Positions 8,056 to 14,378 of a DNA stretch of 36,937 nt are shown in pieces (the first letter of the stretch is position 1; the number at the start of each line of letters is the position of its first letter). Made by a program: the position numbers and the translations under genes. Where the stretch lies: NCBI GenBank assembly GCA_003221805.1, contig QHUA01000118.1, positions 1 to 36,937 on the forward strand, read 5' to 3'. The DNA comes from Gemmatimonadota bacterium (GTDB lineage Bacteria; Gemmatimonadota; Gemmatimonadetes; Gemmatimonadales; Gemmatimonadaceae). The notes beneath the pieces were generated by a model that saw nothing but the letters and a program-made list of their open reading frames with translations, ran no database searches and was not told where the DNA came from.

Positions 8056-8830
8056 ATGTTGGTCCTGGCACTGCTTCATCCGATCGCCAATCTGAGCTGG
8101 TGGCGATGGTCGGTTCATCCGAGTACGGTCATCGGCATCGCAGCACTCGGCGGGCTCTACGTCTGGGCGTCCGCGAAGATTCGCCAGCAGCCAACCACCG
8201 GTCAGAAGATCTATTTCCTCTCAGGGCTGGTGGTGATGTTCGCATCGCTGAATGGCCCCATTCACGATCTCAGCGACGATTATCTCTTCAGCGCCCACAT
8301 GGTGCAGCACCTGCTACTGACGCTCGCCGTGCCGCCGCTCCTTCTCGCCGGAACACCGGGCTGGATGCTTCGTCCGGTTTTGACAAAGCGATACATCGCG
8401 CCGATCGCGCACTTTTTCACACGGGCTCCGATAGCGTTCGTCACGTTCAACCTCACCATTGATCGAGCATCTGATGTTCATGACCGGGGCGGTGCTGATG
8501 TGGTGGCCGCTACTCAGTCAGCTGCCGGATTTTCCGCGGCTCGCCTATCCGGGACAGATGCTTTACAGCTTTCTGATGAGCATTCCGATGTCGATTATCG
8601 CGATCTACATCGCGATGGCCGACCACGTGTTGTATCCGGCGTACAGCGCGGCACCACGCGTTCTGCCGCTCACTCCGCTCGAGGATCAGCTCCTCGGCGC
8701 GTTGATCATGTGGATTCCTGGCGGAATCATCTTCATGATCATCATGACGGTGGTGTTCTTCAAATGGAACGCCCGCGGCGAAGACTCGACCGCGGGCGCG
8801 CAGGTGGACTGGAAGCCGTCGACGGCCTAG
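8056..8830 (+). pseudogene. ctaG: caa3 oxidase assembly factor CtaG, frameshifted with internal deletion
   Basis: The N-terminal half (frame of 8056) runs through HPSTVIGIAALGGLYVW, GPIHDLSDDYLFSAHMVQHL and GTPGWMLRP to APIAFVTFNLTI. It is then out of frame. The C-terminal half continues in another frame from about 8462 as IEHLMFMTGAVLMWWPLL to GIIFMIIMTVVFFKWN. Both halves match the CtaG family, which delivers copper to CuB in caa3 oxidases. In relatives about 20-25 residues, including a WHxPxxY-type segment, lie between the FN and EHL motifs, and these are missing here. So the lesion is a deletion of roughly 60-65 bp that also shifts the frame, not a single-base slip. The 5' frame runs on to 8967 without homology. 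The stop (8828-8830) overlaps the convergent gene's stop. Confidence 0.8.
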
Positions 8831-9327
8831 TCGTCGGTTCCCTCAAGCTCTCGCTTGAGCTGATGATCGAGCTTCGGGTGCTTTCGCCACAAGTACCACA
8901 GCATCAGCGACGATGCCAGCAGATTGGCGATGAAGATCTGCACCCAGGACATTTGTCCGAGAGCTGATTGCGCGAACGCCGCTGCGATCATGTAGAAACC
9001 CAGCGTCATCATCACGAAAGCGACGAGCAATCCGGCGAGAATCCCCGGCGTCCGCTCCGCCTGATGAACGATGACGGTCAGCAGAATCCCGACGATGAAG
9101 AACGCCACGTAGTGGAACACCGTGTAGCCCAGCACCTGGGTGAACGCGGTATCGCCCATCATGTTCTTGCCGAGGATGCTGACGACGCCCTTGCCGAGGA
9201 AGATCGGCGTGTAGAATGGATGGCCGGCGATGGTGTCGACGATGAGGAACCACACTGCGATCGCCGTCGCGCCGATGAAACCGGTGATGATGCCCTCACG
9301 CAAGAAGTTGTGCGGCCGCTCAGCCAT
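8827..9327 (-). CDS. Small four-helix membrane protein, unknown function
   Basis: A 166-residue protein I do not recognise. ATG at 9327 is chosen because AGAGGA lies 6 bases upstream; the frame is open further upstream but without a better start. Hydrophobic segments lie near residues 10-28 (ITGFIGATAIAVWFLIVDT), 62-84, 90-112 and 124-142. A charged tail (RKHPKLDHQLKRELEGTDD) closes it. The loop between helices 1 and 2 (GHPFYTPIFLGKGVVSILG) looks structured. It is convergent with ctaG and their TAG stops share the CTAG palindrome. A role near the oxidase is possible only by position. Confidence 0.7.
   Translation of the reverse strand: MAERPHNFLREGIITGFIGATAIAVWFLIVDTIAGHPFYTPIFLGKGVVSILGKNMMGDTAFTQVLGYTVFHYVAFFIVGILLTVIVHQAERTPGILAGLLVAFVMMTLGFYMIAAAFAQSALGQMSWVQIFIANLLASSLMLWYLWRKHPKLDHQLKRELEGTDD
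8842..8859 (+). terminator. Hairpin after the oxidase operon
   Basis: CTCAAGC, a 4-base loop TCTC, and GCTTGAG form a perfect 7-bp stem 12 bp after the ctaG stop, inside the 3' end of the convergent gene. No T-tract follows on either strand, so intrinsic termination is doubtful; it could act as an RNA 3'-end stabiliser. Confidence 0.25.
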
Positions 9328-9514
9328 CGGTATCCTCTCGTGCGGTGGGATGCAACTCTGTTTCCGAGGAAAATACCCAACCCGTCGATATATTCCTAGC
9401 GAACTTCCAACGCGGCGCCGGCTGTGAGTGCGTCGCAACCATGGCACCGTTCTCGCCACTCGATGCCGTTCCGCTCCCCTCGTTCATTCAGTTTCAGACG
9501 CTCACCGCTCGACA

Positions 9515-11059
9515 ATGTTCTCTCGTAAAATTCGCATCGCCATCCTCTGCGCGCTCACCGCTTGCGCCGCAGCTCCTGCTATTCTCGAGTCACAGACTCC
9601 AAGGCGAACGACGACGAGGCGTCGAGTAAGAAGGCCAAACCGTAACCGGCCGCCCGTCGTTCCCGCGGTTGCCTACAGCACCACGCGCAGCACAGACGAC
9701 CTCGCTTCGACGCTGAGCAGCCTCGCCGGGAGAATCAGAAGTGGAATGTGGGGAGGCATGGTGGTTTCGCTGACGCGTGGCGACACTCTTTACGCCTACA
9801 ATGCCGGCGAAGAGATGCTGCCGGCGTCGACGATGAAGCTGCTGACGAGCGCCATCGCCCTGGACAGATTCGGTCCCAACTACCAGTTCAGCACCGATGC
9901 CCTGCGCGACGGAGTAGTCGGCTCGGATGGAACTCTCACCGGCAATCTCTACATCCGCGGGGACGGCGATCCCGCTCTCTCAGGAAAATTTCTTCCCGGT
10001 GGCCCCTCTGCGCCCATGAATCGACTGGCCGACCTGGTGGCGCAGAAAGGAATCAGGCACATCACCGGCAGCGTCATCGGCGACGCGACCGGATTCGACG
10101 AGCAAAAAGTTCCTGAAGGCTGGTTGTCCCGCTACCTCCAGGCGGGCTACGCAGCGCGAGTCTCGGCGCTTTCCCTCAACGAGAATCTCGTTGCCGTCGC
10201 GGTCACGCCGACGACACCGGGAAAACCCGCGATGGTCGCGCTCGAACCTTCCAGCAGCGCGATTCAGGTCATCGCCAACGTCCGCACAGTTGCCGGCGGC
10301 GGCGCTCGACTTGGATTCCGGAAGCAGGGCAACGGGACGATCGTAGCGAATGGATCGATCGGGTCGCGCACCGGAACCCGACGCTACGTCTACATCGTCG
10401 AGGATCCGGCGAGCTTCACGACGGGCGCCTTCAGAAACGCGCTGGTCGCCCGCGGCATCAAAGTCGATGGCGACATCCAGCTCGGAAAGACTCCCGCCAG
10501 CGCGGTAAAAGTGGCCAGCCTCGCCTCGCCGCCGCTCGCCAGCATGATCGCGGCGATGAACCGCGAGAGCATCAATCATTATGCTGAGCTGCTTTTTCGT
10601 AACGCCGCCCGCGGCCCCGATCGAAACGTCACCGGCAGCGTCGCCACCGCCAGCGCTCTGCTCGATCAATTCTTTGCCTCCAAGGTCGGGGCCGACACGA
10701 CGCGTCTTGTTTTTGCCGATGGCAGCGGCCTCTCCATCCTCGATCGGGTAACCCCCCGAGCTCAGGTACAACTGCTGGGGTACGCCCACCACGCGTCTTG
10801 GGGTCCCTGGCTCCACTCATCCCTGCCGGTGGCAGGCGATTCCGAACTGCTCAGGCGCCGCATGCGAAACACCCCCGCCGAGGGCAACCTCCACGCCAAG
10901 ACGGGCACGACCAACGACGTGATTGCGTTGGCCGGATACGTAACGGCGGTAAATGGTGAGGTGCTGGCCTTCTCCTTCCTCTACAATGGCCGGGACCGCT
11001 GGATCGCCAAGTCGATGATCGACGTGATGAGTGAAACTCTCGCCAGCTTTGGCAGGTAG
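9515..11059 (+). CDS. dacB: D-alanyl-D-alanine carboxypeptidase/endopeptidase, PBP4 (S13) family
   Basis: A periplasmic penicillin-binding protein that trims or cleaves peptidoglycan cross-links. Starting at ATG 9515 the 514-residue product has a signal peptide (RKIRIAILCALTACAAAPAILES) and then a basic stretch RRTTTRRRVRRPNRNR. The three active-site motifs are present: SxxK as Ser105-Thr-Met-Lys108 in PASTMKLL, SxN as SIN in NRESINHYAELL, and KTG in HAKTGTTND. The large insert between the first two motifs is typical of class C low-molecular-mass PBPs. An upstream in-frame start at 9428 would bury the signal. The 9328-9514 gap holds no recognised site. A stem-loop follows the stop directly. 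Confidence 0.9.
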   Translation: MFSRKIRIAILCALTACAAAPAILESQTPRRTTTRRRVRRPNRNRPPVVPAVAYSTTRSTDDLASTLSSLAGRIRSGMWGGMVVSLTRGDTLYAYNAGEEMLPASTMKLLTSAIALDRFGPNYQFSTDALRDGVVGSDGTLTGNLYIRGDGDPALSGKFLPGGPSAPMNRLADLVAQKGIRHITGSVIGDATGFDEQKVPEGWLSRYLQAGYAARVSALSLNENLVAVAVTPTTPGKPAMVALEPSSSAIQVIANVRTVAGGGARLGFRKQGNGTIVANGSIGSRTGTRRYVYIVEDPASFTTGAFRNALVARGIKVDGDIQLGKTPASAVKVASLASPPLASMIAAMNRESINHYAELLFRNAARGPDRNVTGSVATASALLDQFFASKVGADTTRLVFADGSGLSILDRVTPRAQVQLLGYAHHASWGPWLHSSLPVAGDSELLRRRMRNTPAEGNLHAKTGTTNDVIALAGYVTAVNGEVLAFSFLYNGRDRWIAKSMIDVMSETLASFGR

Positions 11060-11095
11060 ATATATTCAAAGGGTAACCCCTTTGAAAACATATAT
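11060..11095 (+). terminator. Stem-loop after dacB
   Basis: TTCAAAGGG (11065-11073), loop TAAC, CCCTTTGAA (11078-11086) is a perfect 9-bp stem. ATATA at 11060-11064 and TATAT at 11091-11095 can extend it. It begins at the last base of the dacB stop region. No clean T-tract follows (ATATATTT), so efficiency is uncertain. Confidence 0.55.
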
Positions 11096-11122
11096 TTAGC
11101 GTGGTAGGAAAAAGCCCTCACT

Positions 11123-11138
11123 TGGCATTTTTCCTGCA
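11123..11138 (+). promoter_or_regulatory. Possible sigma-54 type promoter
   Basis: TGGCATTTTTCCTGCA has the TGGCA block and the GG-to-GC spacing of 10 bases that sigma-54 requires; the -12 block is CTGC instead of TTGC. It lies about 47 bp before the ATG at 11185. No enhancer-binding protein gene or activator site is seen, so this may be chance. Confidence 0.25.
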
Positions 11139-11184
11139 CGCCACCAATGCATACCGCGTGTTGAAACCGCGTGAGGTCATAGAT

Positions 11185-11538
11185 ATGTCTTATCGCACTT
11201 TCGTGGACAAAGACGGCTCCTACTGGCAGGTCTGGGACTCGCAGCCGACAAAGGTAGAGCGGCGGGTCGCGATCGAGGACCGTCGACGTCCAAGATTCTT
11301 ATCGTGGCACGGCGAAGAGCGCCGCCGGGGCGGTCCGGATCGGCGCACCATGACTCAGCGCCGCATCACTCTCTCCGAAGGCTACGGCGCTGGTTGGCTG
11401 ACCTTTGAATCCCTGAGCGAGAAACGCCGCCTGACTCCTATTCCTTCACGTTGGGAAGATTTGTCGCAGGGTGAGCTCCGAAGCCTTTGCGAGAAGGCAA
11501 AGCGCATCGCCCGCACCGAAGGGATGAGCCCCACCTAA
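11185..11538 (+). CDS. Small RR-rich conserved hypothetical protein
   Basis: A 117-residue soluble protein with no family I can name. ATG at 11185 is preferred over the open frame upstream because GAGG lies about 10 bases before it and the MSYRTFVDKDGSYWQVWD opening looks like a genuine N-terminus. That opening is aromatic-rich. It is followed by three basic clusters (VERR, EDRRRPRF, EERRRGGPDRRTMTQRR), and a segment GWLTFESLSEKRRLTPIP then a C-terminal helix. No signal peptide or membrane segment. Proteins with a similar opening seem common in Gemmatimonadota; this is memory, not a search. The basic patches could bind nucleic acid, but that is inference. Confidence 0.7.
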   Translation: MSYRTFVDKDGSYWQVWDSQPTKVERRVAIEDRRRPRFLSWHGEERRRGGPDRRTMTQRRITLSEGYGAGWLTFESLSEKRRLTPIPSRWEDLSQGELRSLCEKAKRIARTEGMSPT

Positions 11539-11586
11539 AAAAACCACCCCCAGCCGACTCCTGGCGAGAAGAGCCGACTGGGGGTG
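11538..11586 (-). terminator. Intrinsic terminator of the lipoprotein gene
   Basis: CACCCCCAG (11545-11553) pairs with CTGGGGGTG (11578-11586). The stem extends inward through CCGACTC/GAGCCGA with two mismatches, leaving a loop of about 10 bases. On the minus strand a run of seven T residues follows (A residues 11537-11543 on the plus strand), so it terminates the gene ending at 11628. Both arms contain the direct word AGCCGACT. Confidence 0.8.
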
Positions 11587-11627
11587 CGAAGCGGATTCGT
11601 TCTGGGTGCGCCGACGAGGTCCGCTTC

Positions 11628-12575
11628 TTAGTCGTGACAGTCCACGCCCTCACCCACTAGCGAGAGTGTTCCGGTCTTCGTGGTGCCGTCCTGCGTAATG
11701 CTGATCTGAGCCGTGCTCGTTCCGTTGAAGGTGATGACTTCGCGGCGTGAGGACATCGTCGAAGTCTGGCCACTCGACGTCACCGTCGCCTGCATCGACC
11801 GCACGATTGTGCCGGCGGTCGGGAAAGTGGGTCTTCCGTTCTGAAGCGGGATGATCACGCCGGTCGCAGTATCACCGGCGACGCGCGTCGAAGTAAAGTG
11901 AACCCCATCTTCATTGGTGCCCGAGGTGTTCTCGGTGCCACTCGCAGTTCCGTTGACTGTCCGCTGCGTGCTTCCGGAAGCGAGTCCGGCAACAGTGATG
12001 TCGCTCTTGCTGTTGACAGTGCTCGTGTCTGCGCCGTCGTGGTGAACCCTCGTTCCGGTGACCGTCGTCTGCGCGTTGACGGTGTTGGTCTTGGCGGTGT
12101 CGAATGCCTGCTGTACGGCGCCCGACGCATCGAGATACGAGAAGGATCGGGTGATGGTGAGTCCGCGACGTGTTACGGCGGGGCAGTCAACTCGATTGTC
12201 AGTCGAAGAGAATGCGCAGGGCGAAGGCGAATCGTCGTCGCGAAGATTGCCGAAGGGGCCTCTGCCGAAGCCGAGCCCGAACAAAATGCGACCTCTGAAG
12301 ACGTCGGCGATGCCGCCGCCCATCAGACTGGTCCAGCCCGGTCCTCTGTGGTGCTCGCTATCCTCGCCGTCGGAGTGTTCGCTCCCCGGAGCGAAGCCGG
12401 CGTTGGTGTCGGAATTCCCGACGAAGGTCGTGTTGATCTGGTCGAAGCTGACTGGCGCGGTCGCCAGCGCGGATGCCGCCAGTGCTGAAGTGACCGGTGT
12501 GGTCGTGCTATCGGAACAGGCGGCGGCAATCACGCCGGCACCGGCAATGAGAAGGAAACCGAGAATCTTTTTCAT
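11628..12575 (-). CDS. Predicted lipoprotein, unknown function
   Basis: A 315-residue lipoprotein with signal MKKILGFLLIAGAGVIAAAC and lipobox AAAC (Cys20). ATG at 12575 has GGAGAGG about 5 bases upstream, which decides the start over an upstream frame opening. Residues 60-110 carry an acidic/His stretch (EHSDGEDSEHHRGP) and a Gly/Phe-rich segment (GRILFGLGFGRGPFG). The rest is Thr/Ser-rich and probably beta-stranded, with many TT, TS and GT pairs, and ends VGEGVDCHD. Two further cysteines (in SPCAF and VDCPA) could form a disulphide. I do not recognise a domain. It lies downstream of the ECF sigma gene on the same strand with a terminator-like hairpin between, so it may be a separately transcribed target of that sigma factor. 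Confidence 0.75.
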   Translation of the reverse strand: MKKILGFLLIAGAGVIAAACSDSTTTPVTSALAASALATAPVSFDQINTTFVGNSDTNAGFAPGSEHSDGEDSEHHRGPGWTSLMGGGIADVFRGRILFGLGFGRGPFGNLRDDDSPSPCAFSSTDNRVDCPAVTRRGLTITRSFSYLDASGAVQQAFDTAKTNTVNAQTTVTGTRVHHDGADTSTVNSKSDITVAGLASGSTQRTVNGTASGTENTSGTNEDGVHFTSTRVAGDTATGVIIPLQNGRPTFPTAGTIVRSMQATVTSSGQTSTMSSRREVITFNGTSTAQISITQDGTTKTGTLSLVGEGVDCHD

Positions 12576-12630
12576 GTGCCTCTCCAAGATTTTTGTTGCG
12601 AGCTCTTCCGGTTTTCGCAAACCGTCCTGG

Positions 12631-12656
12631 AAAACGAGACACGCGTGATTCTCGTT
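12631..12656 (-). terminator. Hairpin with T-run between sigma gene and lipoprotein gene
   Basis: AACGAGA (12633-12639) and TCTCGTT (12650-12656) form a 7-bp stem whose loop holds the palindrome CACGCGTG. Read on the minus strand the stem is followed by TTTT, 30 bp after the sigma stop. It would end or attenuate transcription before the lipoprotein. Confidence 0.5.
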
Positions 12657-12685
12657 ACCCTACACCTCCCCGGGCCTGACCGGTC

Positions 12686-13267
12686 TTAGCCGCCAACCTC
12701 CCGCTTTCTGACGTTTCGAGGAAGCCATTGATCGAGTCGCTGGCGCAGCTCGGCCAACGCCTGACCCATCCGCTTTTCGACCGTTTTTACCGAAATCTCC
12801 AACGCGACGGCGATCTCAGCGTACTTGAGACCCTGGTCGCGGCTTAGCAGAAACACTTCTCGGCATTTCTTCGGCAACCCATCGATTGCAGCGCGGACGG
12901 CCTGCTCCAGCTCGGTGCCGAGCACCTCGTCTTCGGCCGACGGCGCGCTCGGCGCGTCGATCGCCGCGATTGCTGCTTCGCGCGCGACAATGCGCTGGTG
13001 ACGAACGTGATTGAGCGCTCGATTGCGCGTCGATCGCAACAGATAGGCGCGAAAGGTTTGCTCGACCTGCAACGTCTCACGCCTGCGCCACAGCTCCAGC
13101 ATTACTTCCTGCGCAACTTCCTCGGCCAGCGCATGCTCACGGACGACTGACTCAGCCATCCGCACGAGGTGTGCGTAGTGGGTGCGGAAGACAGTGTCGA
13201 AAGCGCTTTCGTCTCCTGCCCGAATTCGCTGCTGTAGCGCCCGCTCGCTCGCGTCGTTCGTGTCCAA
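12686..13267 (-). CDS. ECF-type RNA polymerase sigma factor (FecI-like)
   Basis: A 193-residue sigma-70 family protein with only regions 2 and 4. Region 2 spans about 25-95 (FRTHYAHLVRMAESVV, then EEVAQEVMLELWRRRE and FRAYLLRSTRNRALNHVR). A variable linker follows (about 100-125). Region 4 spans about 130-180 (LPKKCREVFLLSRDQGLKYAEIA and a KTVEKRMGQAL recognition helix). The start is TTG at 13267; no ATG lies between it and region 2, and no Shine-Dalgarno sequence is clear. It is transcribed away from the FecR-like gene only 37 bp apart, whereas FecI-FecR pairs are usually co-directional. It should direct polymerase to a small regulon, probably including the TonB receptor. Confidence 0.9.
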   Translation of the reverse strand: MDTNDASERALQQRIRAGDESAFDTVFRTHYAHLVRMAESVVREHALAEEVAQEVMLELWRRRETLQVEQTFRAYLLRSTRNRALNHVRHQRIVAREAAIAAIDAPSAPSAEDEVLGTELEQAVRAAIDGLPKKCREVFLLSRDQGLKYAEIAVALEISVKTVEKRMGQALAELRQRLDQWLPRNVRKREVGG

Positions 13268-13304
13268 GTAGGGTGGCGTTTGGTTCAGGTGTCTGTCTTA
13301 TTAA

Positions 13305-14378
13305 ATGAATATGTCGAATCCTGACGGGGGTTCCGCCAAGATCAGTCCCGACGAGTGGGAGCGCATCGCCCGCTACGTAACGGGCGAAGCTGGTCCGGGC
13401 GAGGCCGAGATCACCAAGCGGTGGGTGGAAGCTGATCCTCATCGCGTCGAGATCGTGCGGCTGCTCGAGTCCATCGTCAGGAACGTAGAGCGCGACGACT
13501 CGTCTGCTACCGCAATGGATGTAGAAAGTGCCCTCACCAAGGTGAAGGCGCGGTTCGGCGAGGCGAAGGTGATCCCGTTCAGTCAGCGCCACGTCGAGGC
13601 GGAATCGCGTCGCACGTTGATTGCGCTCGTCAAAGTGGCGGCAGCGGCGGTCATCATCGTCGGCGGCACCGTGCTTTGGCAACGCCTGCGGCTCTCGGAG
13701 TACAACTCCAACGGTCAGACTTTCGCGACCTCGGTTGGAGAGCGCAGGCAGGTCGTGCTGACAGACGGCACCCAGGTGCTGCTCGGTCCGACCAGCCGAC
13801 TGGTGGTTGCAAAAACAGGGAATAACGACCTCCGCCTGGTCACCCTCGACGGAATTGCCTACTTCAGTGTCGTGCACGATCCGTCGCATCCGTTTACGGT
13901 GAAAGCGGGGGCGATCAGCATCCAGGATGTCGGGACGGCCTTCGCCGTGGAAAGCGATGACAGTGCTGGCACGCGCGTGGCGGTTGATTCGGGCTCCGTG
14001 GCGATCGGAGCAGCGGATCAGAAGCACAGTCGCGGGGCGGTACTCAACGCCCGGGATCGCGCTATCGTAGATGCTCAAGGGGTTGTCTCGGTTGAGAGAT
14101 CAGCTGTTTCCGAAGACGACCTTGCCTGGATTCAGGGACGGCTTGTTTTTCGCGATGCTCCGCTGATCCTTGTTGGTGCCGAACTTTACCGCTGGTATGG
14201 AGTAAGGCTACGAGTGGCTGATTCGTCCCTGGCGAATCTGCACCTCACTGCATCTTTTTCTGGTGAGCCAGTCGATCGGGTTCTCAATGTCATTGCGCTC
14301 TCACTCGGTGCTCGCATCGAGCGGCAGGGAAACGTCGCCATTCTCTACCGGGCTCCGGCGTCTGGAACACACCCGTAG
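13305..14378 (+). CDS. FecR-like anti-sigma/signal-transducing membrane protein
   Basis: A 357-residue inner-membrane regulator. The cytoplasmic N-terminus (1-103) carries the WERIARYVTGEAGPGEAE segment typical of FecR sigma-binding domains. One membrane helix follows (about 105-125, LVKVAAAAVIIVGGTVLW). The periplasmic part has the FecR beta domain (about 135-250, with VGERRQVVLTDGTQVLLG and DVGTAFAV) and a C-terminal segment with ALSLGARIERQGNVAILY like the DUF4974 region. The TonB receptor's STN domain is the expected partner. Start at 13305; an in-frame ATG at 13311 is an alternative and neither has a good ribosome site. Its last ~115 bp overlap the receptor frame. Confidence 0.88.
   Translation: MNMSNPDGGSAKISPDEWERIARYVTGEAGPGEAEITKRWVEADPHRVEIVRLLESIVRNVERDDSSATAMDVESALTKVKARFGEAKVIPFSQRHVEAESRRTLIALVKVAAAAVIIVGGTVLWQRLRLSEYNSNGQTFATSVGERRQVVLTDGTQVLLGPTSRLVVAKTGNNDLRLVTLDGIAYFSVVHDPSHPFTVKAGAISIQDVGTAFAVESDDSAGTRVAVDSGSVAIGAADQKHSRGAVLNARDRAIVDAQGVVSVERSAVSEDDLAWIQGRLVFRDAPLILVGAELYRWYGVRLRVADSSLANLHLTASFSGEPVDRVLNVIALSLGARIERQGNVAILYRAPASGTHP

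Noticed and set aside
8056-8967. Reading the first ctaG frame as a full 303-residue protein
   Set aside because: After residue 135 the sequence loses all hydrophobic character and family match, while the other frame carries the real CtaG C-terminus.
9442-9457. Second sigma-54-like site before dacB (TGGCACC, then TCGC)
   Set aside because: The spacing fits but the -12 block is poor, and two chance matches in 37 kb are expected to be easy to find. Not listed as a feature.
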